The notes beneath the pieces were generated by a model. The model was given only the letters and a program-made list of their open reading frames with translations. It was not told where the DNA came from and did no database searches. A stretch of 64,000 nucleotides of DNA from JBBQUN01 sp963717115 (GTDB lineage: Bacteria > Actinomycetota > Acidimicrobiia > Acidimicrobiales > SZUA-35), in contig CAVQVO010000002.1 of assembly GCA_963717115.1 (NCBI GenBank), positions 620,001 to 684,000 on the forward strand. The letters are read 5' to 3'. The position numbers and the translations under genes were made by a program. This document shows positions 25,630 through 35,158 of the stretch, piece after piece; position 1 is the stretch's first letter; every line of letters begins with the position of its first letter.

Positions 25630-27360
25630 ATGACCAAGACCCCCGATCTGCGCATCGACGAGCTCGAGGCGGAGGTTCGACGTCTCGCCACCGACGTCGA
25701 TCGGTTGCGGGCCCGCCTCGATGCGACGGAAGGCGACCAGCGGCGCGTGCCACCGCCCCCGCCGCCGTGGGTCGGGCCGTCAACCCTCCCGACTCCACCG
25801 CCGCCCAGCGGGCAGCCGGCCGGAGCGCAGCAGACGCGACCGCACCGACCGCTGGTCCTCGAGAGCGAGATCGTGCTCAAGTGGGCGGGCGTGGCCCTCG
25901 TCGTGCTCGCCGTGGGCTTCGCGCTCAGCACGGCGATCCGCCGGGGCTGGATCGGCCCCGAACTGCAGCTGGCGGGCGCCATCCTGGTGTCGCTCGCCAT
26001 GATCGGCACCGGCTTCCGGCTCTCGTCGACCCGGCCCCTCTGGACCCACGCGCTCTGCTCGGGCGGCGTCGCGGCCTTGTTCACCACGGTGGCTTCCGAC
26101 CTGTTCCTCGACCAGACCGGCGACACGACCGCGTTCGTCGGCACGGCGGTCATCGGCCTCGGCGGCTACGTCGTCGCTCGGCTCGCCCGCTCGGAATGGG
26201 TGGCGGCGGTCAACCTGCTCGGGGCGGTGATCGGCTGGCTCGTCATCGCCGACGGCGAGCTCCCGTTCGTCGCCACCCTGGCGTGGATGGTGGCGTTGGT
26301 CGCCATCGGGCTGGGGTTGTCGCTCGAGCGGGGCTGGTTCGCCCTTCGACTCGTGGCGCACGGCATCGGGCTCGTCGCGGTCGCCATCCTGGCCGAGGAC
26401 GCCGCGTCGGTCCTCGAGCAGGTGCTGGTCCTCGGTGCCGCAGCTGCGCTGCTCAGCGGATCACTCGTGCGGCTGCCCAGCATCGGCGATCTGACGACGG
26501 CGTGGCAGCAGCTCGACGTCCAGCTCGCAGCGGCCGCTGCGCCGTGGGCGTTCGGCGTGATCGTCGTCGCCCTCGACCTCGACGGCGACCGGTTGATCGG
26601 CGCCGTCGGGATCGCCGTGGCGATCTGGTTCGCGCTGGTCGCCGTCGGCATCCGGGCATGGATCCGACCGGCGCATGTGGTGTCGATCCTGCTCGGGGCC
26701 AGCGTCGGGCTGTCGATCGGTCTGGCCTTCATGCTGTCGACCTCGGCCGCCTACGTGGCCCTCGCCGTCCAGGGCGCAGGACTCGTGATCCTGGCTCGGG
26801 TCCTGGGCGACAACGTTCGGGTCTTCATCAACGCCGCCATCGTCTCGGCGATCGCCGCGCTCTACACCTCGAGCCACATGGTCCAGGCCTGGACGTTCGA
26901 CGATTCGATCGGCGACGACATCGCCCACCTGGCGATCATCGCAGCCCTGGCCGTCGCCGGGTGGCAGAGCCGTCACCGTGTGGTCCAGCAGGCCACCGCA
27001 GCGGCGACCCTGGGTCTGGTGCTGGTCTGGCTCGGGTCGGTCCTGGTGCATCTGCCACAGGGCCAGGGCATCGTCTCGATGAGCTGGGCCGTCATCGGAG
27101 TGATCGTGTTGGTCGCCGGTGCGATTCGCAGGATCCCCGAGATCGCGGCGGCCGGTCTGGCGGTACTGGGCCTCACGGTCGCCAAGCTCCTCACCGTCGA
27201 TCTCCAGGAGGTCGACGCCCTGTGGCGGGCCGGGCTCTTCTTCGTCGTCGGGATGGGCATCATGCGGCTGGGCTTCCTCCTGCCCCGGCTCGCCGGCACG
27301 CCCCGGGCCGCAGTCGATGCCCCGGACCTCGAGACCGATGGCGGCGATCAGGCCGTGTGA
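25630..27360 (+). CDS. DUF2339-type polytopic membrane protein
   Basis: 576 residues. A short N-terminal coiled coil (IDELEAEVRRLATDVDRLRARLDA) is followed by a Pro-rich linker, then from about residue 80 (ESEIVLKWAGVALVVLAVGFAL) some 16 or more hydrophobic segments to the end. This order of coiled coil, proline linker and many-helix membrane domain with KW-G-V/I-A at its entry is the hallmark of the DUF2339 family, whose function is unknown. No partner gene is obvious. Its last 13 bases overlap the end of the convergent MaoC-like gene. Confidence 0.75.
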   Translation: MTKTPDLRIDELEAEVRRLATDVDRLRARLDATEGDQRRVPPPPPPWVGPSTLPTPPPPSGQPAGAQQTRPHRPLVLESEIVLKWAGVALVVLAVGFALSTAIRRGWIGPELQLAGAILVSLAMIGTGFRLSSTRPLWTHALCSGGVAALFTTVASDLFLDQTGDTTAFVGTAVIGLGGYVVARLARSEWVAAVNLLGAVIGWLVIADGELPFVATLAWMVALVAIGLGLSLERGWFALRLVAHGIGLVAVAILAEDAASVLEQVLVLGAAAALLSGSLVRLPSIGDLTTAWQQLDVQLAAAAAPWAFGVIVVALDLDGDRLIGAVGIAVAIWFALVAVGIRAWIRPAHVVSILLGASVGLSIGLAFMLSTSAAYVALAVQGAGLVILARVLGDNVRVFINAAIVSAIAALYTSSHMVQAWTFDDSIGDDIAHLAIIAALAVAGWQSRHRVVQQATAAATLGLVLVWLGSVLVHLPQGQGIVSMSWAVIGVIVLVAGAIRRIPEIAAAGLAVLGLTVAKLLTVDLQEVDALWRAGLFFVVGMGIMRLGFLLPRLAGTPRAAVDAPDLETDGGDQAV

Positions 27361-28346
27361 CAGACCGGTGTCCAGTCGAGCACGGCGACGGGATCCGAAT
27401 CCGGACGGTGGGCATCGACCCGGACCCGTACCGCTCGGCACCAGCCGCTGCCGACCCGCTGCTCGGCGACGAGGGTGTGCCGGAACGAGAGGGTGTCGCC
27501 TTCGAAGACCGGGGCGAGATGATTGCACGACTGCCAGCCGACGATGGTGGCCAGTCCCCCGAGCACCCGATTCAGCGAGGCCGCCGCCAGCGCGATCGCG
27601 TGCCCGCCGTAGACCAGCGGGCGATCGTAGGGTGACCGGTCGGCATCGCGGTGGGCGGCGGCGACGTTGTGCGTGATCCGCACCAGGGCGGTGGCCTGGT
27701 CGACCACGTCGCGCAGATCGTCGGCCCGGGTGTCGTCGATCGACCACGAGTCGTGTGGGCCGAGCAGCTCGACGTTCCAGGACGGGTCGATGCCGACGAC
27801 GAACCGTTCGAGATCCAGCTCGGTGTCGGCGGCGCCCAGATCGTCGTGGTGGCCCGGCAGGGTGTCGCTGCGGCACGGCAGCAGCGGGCATCGCTCGTAG
27901 TCGACGAGGACCTCACCCGACGCAGTGGCCACGGTCTGCATGCCGAGCAACACCTTGCCCCGGGGGGCGACACCGGGTTTGGCCGACGCGTCGGCCATAC
28001 CGATCACCCGCGTCGTCGTCTGCAGCGTCTCCCCGACGAACACGGGTCGCCGCACCACGACGTTGCGATAGAAGAGGTTGGCGATGACCCGTTTGGTGGC
28101 CACGGTGCTGGCCCCGACCGCCAGATGCATGACCAGGGTCGAGTTGGCGAGCGGAATGCTCCGCCCGGTCACCGCCCGACACAGCTCGTGATCGAGCGCC
28201 AACCGCTGTCCGTCTCCGGAGATGGCCAGGTAGGTGGCCCCCAGACCCGGATCGATCGTGACCCCCGACGGCACGTCGAACACGTGACCGGGTGTCAGGT
28301 CGTCGTAGAAGGGCCCGTCGGTCGGTCGCTCAGCGTTCGTCGTCAT
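27348..28346 (-). CDS. MaoC-like double hot-dog dehydratase
   Basis: 332 residues from ATG 28346; the open frame reaches further but the extension is the antisense of the GntR gene. It has two hot-dog halves: the first around YDDLTPGHVFDVPSGVTIDPG, VFVGETLQTTTRVIGM; the second around GHAIALAAASLNRVLGG and HLAPVFEGDTLSFRHTLV. This resembles mesaconyl-CoA/methylfumaryl-CoA hydratases and other tandem MaoC proteins acting on CoA thioesters. It is encoded directly after the GntR gene, with a 17-base overlap, so regulator and enzyme are cotranscribed. The substrate is unknown. Confidence 0.75.
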   Translation of the reverse strand: MTTNAERPTDGPFYDDLTPGHVFDVPSGVTIDPGLGATYLAISGDGQRLALDHELCRAVTGRSIPLANSTLVMHLAVGASTVATKRVIANLFYRNVVVRRPVFVGETLQTTTRVIGMADASAKPGVAPRGKVLLGMQTVATASGEVLVDYERCPLLPCRSDTLPGHHDDLGAADTELDLERFVVGIDPSWNVELLGPHDSWSIDDTRADDLRDVVDQATALVRITHNVAAAHRDADRSPYDRPLVYGGHAIALAAASLNRVLGGLATIVGWQSCNHLAPVFEGDTLSFRHTLVAEQRVGSGWCRAVRVRVDAHRPDSDPVAVLDWTPVCHTA

Positions 28347-29028
28347 CCCAGAATCCCTGTTCCCGCAGCGCGTCGGCGGCTGCGACGCCGCTCTCGTGGA
28401 GGTGGTGTTCCATGGCCAGCCGCGCCGCCTCGCCGTCGCCGTTCCGCAGGGCGCCGAGGATCGCCGCGTGGTGTTCGACGGCGCGGGCGTTCCATCCGTC
28501 GGCGAACTCGTAGTAGTTGGCCGGCACCGATCGCTCGAGGTGACGGAGCAGCCAACGGGTCCGGCGGGGGGCGGCCGAGTTGATGAGGCGGTGGAACTCG
28601 TGGTTGAGCGCCGAGAGGTCCTCGGTCGACGTCGCGGTGAACCGGGCGTGGACCCGCTCGAGCGCGTCGAGCTCGACATCGCTCATCGTCGAGGCCGCAA
28701 GGGCCGCCGCCCGACCCGACACGACGCCGAAGAGCTCGTAGTGGTCGACGATGTCGGACGGCGTGAGCCGGGCAACGAACGCACCACGGCGAGGGGTGAC
28801 ATCGAGGAGTCCCTCCTGGCCCAGCACGACCAGCGCCTCCCGAATGGGGCTCCGACTCACGTCGAGGGCCTGCGAAACGGCATCCTGGTCGATCTTCGCA
28901 CCGGGCTTGAGTGCGCCGGTGAGGATCAGGTCGCGGATGTACGCGGCGATCTCGTCGGCCAGGCTCCCCCGTCGCCGGATCTCGGGCTCGACGCTGCGGT
29001 AGGGGCTCGCGGGGTCGTCGCTCGTCAC
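28330..29028 (-). CDS. GntR-family regulator with FCD domain
   Basis: 232 residues from GTG 29028; the 43-residue in-frame extension upstream is arginine-rich. Winged HTH at residues 20-85: GSLADEIAAYIRDLILTGAL, DQDAVSQALDVSRSPIREALVVLGQEGLL. The FCD ligand domain follows with metal-binding-type residues (LNHEFHRLINSA, HHAAILGALRNGD). FCD regulators typically answer to organic acids. It overlaps the MaoC-like gene, and 85 bases separate its start from the ferredoxin stop upstream on the same strand, so it may belong to the P450/ferredoxin unit. Confidence 0.85.
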   Translation of the reverse strand: MTSDDPASPYRSVEPEIRRRGSLADEIAAYIRDLILTGALKPGAKIDQDAVSQALDVSRSPIREALVVLGQEGLLDVTPRRGAFVARLTPSDIVDHYELFGVVSGRAAALAASTMSDVELDALERVHARFTATSTEDLSALNHEFHRLINSAAPRRTRWLLRHLERSVPANYYEFADGWNARAVEHHAAILGALRNGDGEAARLAMEHHLHESGVAAADALREQGFWDDDER

Positions 29029-29113
29029 GCGATCACCACCGGACCGACCGCGCTCGGACGGGCAGGACGACGCGATCGTCGACCGGGTCGTGCGTTGTCG
29101 GACGCGGCGGCCG

Positions 29114-29332
29114 TCACGACGAGCCGTCCTCCCCCGGTTCGACGATGCCGATCGCACCGCTGGGGCATCGCTCGACGACGAGCTGGGCTTCGTCCCGCCC
29201 GAGCGTCGCCCCCTCGACCACGGTCGAGATGGCGTCGTCGTCGATGAAGAACACGTCGGGCTGGAGCGCCTCGCACTGGCCGATCCCGACGCACACGTCG
29301 CGGTCGACGGTCACCGTCACTCGGTCGCTCAT
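29114..29332 (-). CDS. [3Fe-4S]-type ferredoxin, P450 redox partner
   Basis: 72 residues. Cluster ligands sit in CVGIGQCEAL near residues 14-20 and CPSGAI near residue 56. The second Cys of the usual CxxCxxC set is replaced, as in single-cluster [3Fe-4S] ferredoxins that serve P450s. The ATG overlaps the stop of the P450 gene (ATGA), so the two proteins are translationally coupled. It would carry single electrons from an unlinked ferredoxin reductase to the P450 in the cytoplasm. Confidence 0.9.
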   Translation of the reverse strand: MSDRVTVTVDRDVCVGIGQCEALQPDVFFIDDDAISTVVEGATLGRDEAQLVVERCPSGAIGIVEPGEDGSS

Positions 29333-30570
29333 GCGGACACCCCCATCCCGACCGAGAGCACTCCGTGGACGAAGTTCGACGGCGCCCGGACCGGTTCGCC
29401 GTCGGGCACCAGGGTCACGCCGGCGGCGAGGAGTTCTTCGAGCAACACCCGGATCTCCATGCGAGCCAGGAAGGCTCCCAGGCAGAAGTGGGAGCCGCCG
29501 CCGCCGAAGGCGACGTGCGGGTTCGGGTCCCGGCCGATGTCGAAGCGGAACGGGTCGTCGAACACGTCGGGATCACGATTGGCCGAGGCGTACCACATGA
29601 CGACCTTGTCGCCGGCGGCGATCGGGGTCCCGGCGAGTTCGGTGTCGACCGAGGCGGTGCGGCGCATGTGCAGGACCGGGGTGGCCCACCGCAGGACCTC
29701 CTCGACCGCACGATCCATCAGCTCGGGGTGTTCCCGGAGTCGTCGCAGCTGATCGGGGAACTCGGCGAACGCCATGGCCCCGTGGGTGATCGCCGTCCGG
29801 GTCGTCTCGTTCCCGGCGAACACCAGCACGTGGAAGAGGTTCCGATATTCGGAGTGGCTCAGACGGTCGCCCTCGTGCTCGGCCAGCACCAGCAACGTGA
29901 CGATGTCGTCGCGCGGTTCGAGCCGTCGTTGGATGCCGAGTTGCTCGCCGTATTCGTAGAGGGCGTGGCTCGCCGGGCTTCCGAAGGGCAGCAACCGGAG
30001 TTCGGTCGTGTTCCCGAAGGCGTCGGGCGGGAGTGACGGCCGATCACCGGTCCCCTCGACGAGATAGTTCGACAGCTCCACGAGGTAGTCGGCGTCCTCG
30101 ACCGGGACCCCCAGGATCGTGAGGATGACCCGGATCGGCAGCGGCGCCGCCACTCGGTCGACCCAGTCGCCGCCCTCGGCGGCCACGAACTCCTCGATCA
30201 GCTCCCGGGCGATCGCCCGGGTGGTGTCCTCCCACACGACGATGTTGCGAGGCGTGAAGGCCTTGGAGACGAGCCGACGAAGTCGCGTGTGGTCGGGGGC
30301 ATCGGTGTCGATGATGGATCGGCGGGCCTCGAGGGCGTCGGCCTCGAGGTCCCACAGATTGGTGTGGCCGATGCCCGACGAGAAGGTTCCCGCGTCGGCC
30401 GACACCGCCTTGATGTCGGCGTGGCGGGTCACGGCCCAGAAGCCGCCACCCTCGTAGGGATGCCAGACCAGACCGGGACGGGCCCGCATCTCGGCCATGG
30501 CGTCGTAGGGGATGCCTCGCTCGTAGATCGAGGGGGTCGTCAGATCGACGGCGTCGGTCGTGTCGGTCAT
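29329..30570 (-). CDS. Cytochrome P450
   Basis: 413 residues from ATG 30570. I-helix FAGNETTRTAITHG near residue 253, K-helix EEVLRWATPVLHMRRTA near 291, and heme loop AFGGGGSHFCLGAFLARME with the Cys near 361. HTRLRRLVSKAFTPR near 103 is the C-helix. The PVLHMRRTA/ELAG pattern and this heme loop are shared with actinobacterial CYP125/CYP142-like clans that hydroxylate terpenoid or steroid side chains. The substrate is not resolved. It is one base from the glutamine-synthetase-like gene upstream and overlaps the ferredoxin gene downstream, so all three form an operon. Confidence 0.9.
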   Translation of the reverse strand: MTDTTDAVDLTTPSIYERGIPYDAMAEMRARPGLVWHPYEGGGFWAVTRHADIKAVSADAGTFSSGIGHTNLWDLEADALEARRSIIDTDAPDHTRLRRLVSKAFTPRNIVVWEDTTRAIARELIEEFVAAEGGDWVDRVAAPLPIRVILTILGVPVEDADYLVELSNYLVEGTGDRPSLPPDAFGNTTELRLLPFGSPASHALYEYGEQLGIQRRLEPRDDIVTLLVLAEHEGDRLSHSEYRNLFHVLVFAGNETTRTAITHGAMAFAEFPDQLRRLREHPELMDRAVEEVLRWATPVLHMRRTASVDTELAGTPIAAGDKVVMWYASANRDPDVFDDPFRFDIGRDPNPHVAFGGGGSHFCLGAFLARMEIRVLLEELLAAGVTLVPDGEPVRAPSNFVHGVLSVGMGVSA

Positions 30571-30571
30571 G

Positions 30572-31915
30572 TCAGCTGTGCTCCAGGTAGCGGGCCCGTT
30601 CCCAATCGTTGATGTCGTCGCCCTCACCGGCGTGCTCGGCGCCGAGCGCCACTTCGTGGGAGACGATCGATGCGAAGCTCGTCGAGAACACCGAGCCGAG
30701 CTGGTCGGCCAGGGCGCTGCCCTCGAAGGCCGCGAGCGAGGTGGCCAGATCGGTGGGGAGCGGCTCACAGTCACCGGGGTCGGTGTACAGATCGCCGTCG
30801 CGACGGGGGCGAAGGGGGAGGTTCCGTTCGATGCCGTCGCAGCCGGCGGCGAGGAGACCGGCGATCATGAGATAGGGGTTGGCATCGGCACCCGCCGATC
30901 GGAACTCGACCCGGTTGGCCGGCGACCCCGGTTCGACGATGCAGCGGGCCATCACGGTCCGATTGTCGAGTCCCCAATGGATGTGCGTGGGGCAGAACGT
31001 GTAGGGCCGGACCCGGCGCGGACCGTTGACCGTCGGGGCGCCGAGCACCGCCAGGGCCGAGGCATGTTCCAGCTGACCGGCCAGCCAGTGGGCCATGAGC
31101 TCGTTGGGCTCGTGCTCGCTGTCGGCGAAGGCATTGCTCCCGCCCCGGCCCCGCAGGCTCGTGTGGATGTGCATGCCCGAGCCCGACTGATCGGCCCAAG
31201 GTTTGGGCATGAACGTCGCTCGCAGGCCGTGGGAACAGGCGACCTGCTTGACGATGCTCTTGAACAGGGCCGTGGAATCGGCCATGGTCATCGCGTCGGT
31301 CGGACCGGTGTTGATCTCGACCTGGCCCGGCCCGTATTCGAGGTTCGACGATTCCACCTCGATCCCGGCTCCGGCCACGGCGTTGCGCATGTCGTGCAGC
31401 ACGTCCTCGAGGTCGAGCCGCTGGGTGAGGGAGCTGTACTGGATGTCGGCCATGGCGAACTGCCAGTCGGGCGTGCACAGGTAGAACTCGAGCTCGGTGG
31501 CGACGTAGGGCTCGATCCCGAGCGCCGCGCACCGCTCGACCTGCGCTGCGAGCACGCTGCGGGGGGCGAGCGGATGGAGGTCTCCGTGGTGGTCGAGGGC
31601 ATCGGCGAACGCGATCGCGTAGCCCGGCCGGTGGCTGAAGACCCGGGTGGTCGACACGTCGGGTACGAGCTTGCAGTCGAGGTAGCCCGAGTCCATGTTG
31701 ACGAACTCGTTCTCGGGCAGGTCGTTGAGGATGTCGAAGACGAACATCGCGTCGGCGATGTTGACCCCGGCATGGGCCACGGTGGCGAGGAAGCGACCGA
31801 TGGGCACCCGTTTGCCCCGCAGGTGCCCCTGGGTGTCGGGAGCGGCGACCTCGACGGTGTGCACGGCGCCGGTGGTGGCCAGCGTGGCCAGGTGCTCGAG
31901 GGACATCTCGTCCAT
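30572..31915 (-). CDS. Glutamine-synthetase-like gamma-glutamyl ligase (PuuA/GlnA-like paralogue)
   Basis: 447 residues from ATG 31915 (AAGGAAG nine bases upstream). Metal and substrate motifs of the GS fold: VATELEFYLC near residue 131, NLEYGPGQVEIN near 195-206, SGMHIHTSLRG near 255, and RVEFRSAGADANPYLMIAG near 345. The N-terminal beta-grasp is short (DTQGHLRGKRVPIG). Such paralogues add glutamate to amines (putrescine, ethanolamine, isopropylamine, aniline) in place of ammonia. It is encoded with a P450 and ferredoxin, which argues for a catabolic role over nitrogen assimilation. The amine substrate cannot be read from sequence. Confidence 0.85.
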   Translation of the reverse strand: MDEMSLEHLATLATTGAVHTVEVAAPDTQGHLRGKRVPIGRFLATVAHAGVNIADAMFVFDILNDLPENEFVNMDSGYLDCKLVPDVSTTRVFSHRPGYAIAFADALDHHGDLHPLAPRSVLAAQVERCAALGIEPYVATELEFYLCTPDWQFAMADIQYSSLTQRLDLEDVLHDMRNAVAGAGIEVESSNLEYGPGQVEINTGPTDAMTMADSTALFKSIVKQVACSHGLRATFMPKPWADQSGSGMHIHTSLRGRGGSNAFADSEHEPNELMAHWLAGQLEHASALAVLGAPTVNGPRRVRPYTFCPTHIHWGLDNRTVMARCIVEPGSPANRVEFRSAGADANPYLMIAGLLAAGCDGIERNLPLRPRRDGDLYTDPGDCEPLPTDLATSLAAFEGSALADQLGSVFSTSFASIVSHEVALGAEHAGEGDDINDWERARYLEHS

Positions 31916-31941
31916 GGCGGGACTTCCTTTCGTGGATGATG

Positions 31942-31986
31942 GTGGAGGCGGTCGGGGTGGAGGCGGTCGGGGTGGAGGCGGTCGGG
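31942..31986. repeat. Three tandem copies of a 15-bp unit
   Basis: The unit GGTGGAGGCGGTCGG repeats three times without mismatch in the gap between the acyl-CoA dehydrogenase stop (32026) and the glutamine-synthetase-like start (31915). It precedes the ribosome site of the latter. The length is a multiple of three, but no supported gene reads through it. It may be a leader or slippage-prone tract. Confidence 0.8.
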
Positions 31987-32025
31987 GCGGGGTCGATGCG
32001 GCGCAACGGCGGCTCGGTGTCGAGC

Positions 32026-33195
32026 TCAGTAGCTCTTGGGGAGACCCAGGGCCTTCTCGCCGAGGAAGGCCAGGATCAGGTTGTTGTTGATCGGAGCGAC
32101 CTGGTAGAGCCGGGTTTCGCGCATCTTGCGCTCGACGTCGTACTCGGTGGCGAACCCGAAGCCGCCGTGGGTGTCGACCGCGGCGTTGGCCGCCGCCCAC
32201 GACGCCTCGGAGGCGAGCATCTTGGCCATGTTGGCCTCGGCGCCGCACGAGGCCCCCCGATCGAACAGGGTGGCGGCCTTCCAGCGCATCAGGTTGGCGG
32301 CCTCGAGCTGGGCGTAGGCCTTGGCGAGGGGGAACTGCACACCCTGGTTGGCACCGATCGGGCGCCCGAACACGTGTCGTTCGCGGGCATAGGCGCTGGC
32401 CCGTTCGAGCAGGAAGCGGCCATCACCGATGCATTCGGCGGCGATGAGGATGCGTTCGGCATTCATGCCGTCGAGGATGTGCCGGAACCCCATGCCCTCG
32501 GTGCCGATGAGCGCATCGGCGGGGATCACGACGTCGTCGAAGAAGACCTCGGTGCTGTTGTGGTTCATCATGGTCTCGATGGGCTTGATGGTCAGCCCGG
32601 GGATCAGCTCGCCGTGTTCGTCGCGCATCTCGACGACGAACACCGACAACCCGCCGAGCCGATCGTCGACCTCGTCGATCGGGGTGGTGCGGGCGAGGAG
32701 GATCATCAGGTCGGAATAGAGCGCCCGTGAGGTCCAGATCTTCTGACCGTTGATGCGCCACGAGTCGCCGTCTCGTTCGGCCCGGGTCCGGATCTTCGTG
32801 GTCTCCGACCCGGCGGCCGGTTCGGTGACACCGAACGCCTGCAATCGGTAGGTGCCGTCGGCGACCTTGGGCAGATAGTGCTGCTTCTGCGTGTCGGACC
32901 CGTGCCGCAGCATCGTTCCCATCACGTACATCTGGGCGTGGCAGGCGCTGGGATTGCCACCCGACGCCGAGATCTCCTCGAGGATGACCGAGGCACCGGC
33001 CAGGCTGAGACCGCCACCCCCGTACTCCTCGGGGATCAGGGCCCCGAGCCATCCGTGGGCCGTCAGGTCGGCGACGAACGCCTCGGGGTAGCGGTTGGGT
33101 TCGAGGCTGCGCCAGTACTCGTTGCCGTACTTGTCGCACAGCCGGCGGACCTCGCTGCGAATGACGGCGAAGTCCTCGGGTTCATCGAAGTTCAC
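32026..33195 (-). CDS. Acyl-CoA dehydrogenase family protein, isovaleryl-type active site
   Basis: 389 residues from GTG 33195 with AGGAG six bases upstream. Family pattern: GWLGALIPEEYGGGGLSLAG, FGVTEPAAGSETTKIRTRAE near residue 126, WRINGQKIWTS, VFGRPIGANQGVQFPLAKAY near 270, and DTHGGFGFATEYDVERKMRETRLYQ. The usual C-terminal catalytic Glu (YEGT motif) is replaced by YQVAPINNN. A Glu is present in LDGMNAERILIAAE near 245, the position used by isovaleryl-CoA and long-chain dehydrogenases, so the enzyme can be active. It probably introduces a 2,3 double bond into a branched acyl-CoA. It shares its strand with the downstream glutamine-synthetase-like gene across a 110-base gap. Confidence 0.85.
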   Translation of the reverse strand: MNFDEPEDFAVIRSEVRRLCDKYGNEYWRSLEPNRYPEAFVADLTAHGWLGALIPEEYGGGGLSLAGASVILEEISASGGNPSACHAQMYVMGTMLRHGSDTQKQHYLPKVADGTYRLQAFGVTEPAAGSETTKIRTRAERDGDSWRINGQKIWTSRALYSDLMILLARTTPIDEVDDRLGGLSVFVVEMRDEHGELIPGLTIKPIETMMNHNSTEVFFDDVVIPADALIGTEGMGFRHILDGMNAERILIAAECIGDGRFLLERASAYARERHVFGRPIGANQGVQFPLAKAYAQLEAANLMRWKAATLFDRGASCGAEANMAKMLASEASWAAANAAVDTHGGFGFATEYDVERKMRETRLYQVAPINNNLILAFLGEKALGLPKSY

Positions 33196-33206
33196 GTCGG
33201 CTCCTG

Positions 33207-33232
33207 TCGATATTCCATCAAATATACAAAAT
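33207..33232 (-). promoter_or_regulatory. AT-rich promoter-like element before the acyl-CoA dehydrogenase
   Basis: On the minus strand this reads ATTTTGTATATTTGATGG followed by AATATCGA, a marked AT island in very GC-rich DNA, ending 11 bases before the GTG start. TATATT fits a -10 box, and TTGTATA resembles GntR/FCD half-sites. Assignment is by composition and position only. Confidence 0.35.
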
Positions 33233-33304
33233 CCTCGTCGGTGGTTCCGGTGGATCGAACCGGTGCCCGTGCCTTCGGTGGGGCGTCGTTCGGTGGGCCG
33301 TCCC

Positions 33305-35157
33305 TCAGGCCGTGGTCCCGAGGTAGGCCGCCTGGACGTCGACGTTGGCCTGGACCTCGTCGGGTGTTCCCTCGGCGATCACCCGACCCTGGTCGAGGGC
33401 GTAGATGCGATCGCTGATCCCGGTGATGAAGTGGAGGTCGTGGTCGATGACCAACACGCCGGCACCGATGGTGGCCGCCATGTGACGGACCTGTTCGATC
33501 ATCTCCCCGGACTCGGCATCGCTCATGCCGCTCGTCGGTTCGTCGAGGAGGAGGAAGTTCGGGCTCATGGCCGCGGCCCGGGCCAACTCGAGGCGGCGCG
33601 AGTTGCCGTAGTCGAGTTCGCCGGCCCGCCGATCGCGGTGGTCCCACAGACCGGCCTCGGCGATGAGGGAGTCGATGTCGGGCCGCACCCGGCCGGTGCG
33701 GTGTCTCTCGGCGACCCGGGCTGCGACCTCCACGTTCTCGCGAACCGTCAACGACGCGAAGAGGCGGAGGTTCTGGAACGTCCGGACGATCCCCGCCCGT
33801 GCGAGACCGTACGACGGCGTGCCGGTGAGGTCACGATCGGCCAGCCCGAAGCGACCATCGGTCGGGGCCACCATGCCGGTGATGACGTTCACGAGGGTGG
33901 TCTTCCCCGCTCCGTTCGGACCGATCAGACCGACGATCTCGCCGGTCGAGGCCCGCAGGCTCGCATGGTCGAGGGCCCGGAAGCCACCGAAGTCGACCGT
34001 GAGGTCGGTGGCTTCGAGCGTGACCGGATTCGGATCGACCGTCTCGGGCAGGGGCGCGGGTCGGGTCTCGTTGCCCCGACCGAACCGCCGGTAGAGCCAC
34101 TGATCGAGCTCCCAGTCGTCGAGGAGACCCGACGGCCGCAGGATCATGAAGCCGAGCATGGCCAGACCGAGGAAGATGTCGCTCAGACCCTCCCGGAAGA
34201 CGACGTTGGCGATGGTGCCGTCGAGCCCGAGACCGAAGAACTCGTAGCCGGTGGTACCCAACCGACGGGTGATCTCGCGGCCGGCGGTGATGATCACGAC
34301 GCCGACGAGCGACCCGGAGATCGCCCTTGCGACCCCCGACGATCAGCATCACGAGCGTGAGGAGCGTGTAGTCGAAGAAGAAGAACTTCGGCGTGATGTT
34401 GCCGACCGAGTAGACCCGCAGACTGGCGGCGACGGCCACCACGATCACCGAGATCAACAGCGCCGCCATCTGCTGAACCTGCGGGTCGACGCCCATCGCC
34501 CGGGCCGCGAGATCGTCCTCCCGGGCCGCCTGGGCCAGCCGGCCGGGCCGGCTCTGGGCGAACAGCCGGGCGGTCACCAGGGCCAGCCACGAGCGCCAGG
34601 TAGATCGGCCAGCGGCTGTCGAGCGTGGTCCCGATGCTGAACGACAGGCCGGCCCGGTCACCGCCGGTGAGGTCGGTCCAGTTGATGGCGAGCTCGTGGG
34701 TGACGAACAGCAGGGCCAGGGTGATCACCGTGGCCGACACCGCACCCGACGACGCCCCGGATCGGGCCAGACCGAGACCGACCACCACGGCGACGACGAG
34801 GGTGACCCCGACGGCCACGAGCCCGGCGACCGTCGGACTGAGGTGGACGTCGGCCAGGCCCCACGGGGCGTTGCGGATCACCGTGCTCTTGCGGGCCGGG
34901 GCGATGGCGAGAACGGCGAAGGCGTAGCCGGCCACGGCACCGAACCCGATGTGACCGAACGACAGCACGCCCGTGTTGCCGATGTAGATCTGGAGGCCGA
35001 CCACCATGACGGCGTCGATCAGCATGGCCGTCACCAGCTGTTCGGACGAGCCGCCGATGACGGCGGTGTAGGCGAGCCCACCGAGCACGAGGATGGCGAA
35101 CTGGGCGAGTGCTCCCCCGATGGGGAAGGCGAGGTCGCGGCGGGCGAGTCGGAACAC
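33305..35157 (-). CDS. Fused branched-chain amino acid ABC permease/ATPase, LivM-LivG (two frameshifts)
   Basis: Starts at ATG 35157, one base after the LivH stop. The first half is a LivM permease (VTAMLIDAVMVVGLQIYIGNTG, SFGHIGFGAVAGYAFAV, YSVGNITPKFFFFDYTLL). The second half is a LivG ATPase: Walker A GPNGAGKTTLVNVITG, signature YGNSRRLELARA, Walker B FLLLDEPTSGM. A linker around LLDDWELDQWLYRRFGRG joins them in one frame. The frame is broken near 34592 and near 34318, each by one extra base. Removal gives LALWLALVTARL and GGRKGDLGSLVGVVII, both conserved LivM stretches. Corrected length is about 616 residues. Together with LivH, LivF and the binding protein it forms a complete importer. 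Confidence 0.85.
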
Positions 35158-35158
35158 G

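Noticed and set aside
27348..28679. 443-codon version of the MaoC-like gene
   Set aside because: The first 111 residues are antisense to the GntR gene and Ser/Arg-rich; the ATG at 28346 begins at the hot-dog domain.
30572..32248. Longer version of the glutamine-synthetase-like gene
   Set aside because: The extension runs through the tandem repeat and the acyl-CoA dehydrogenase 3' end; ATG 31915 has a good ribosome site.
33240..33270. tRNA-like T-arm on the minus strand (GGTTCGATCC)
   Set aside because: The stem does not close with standard 5-bp/7-nt T-arm geometry and there is no acceptor or anticodon arm; it is only a weak CCGGT/ACCGG hairpin.
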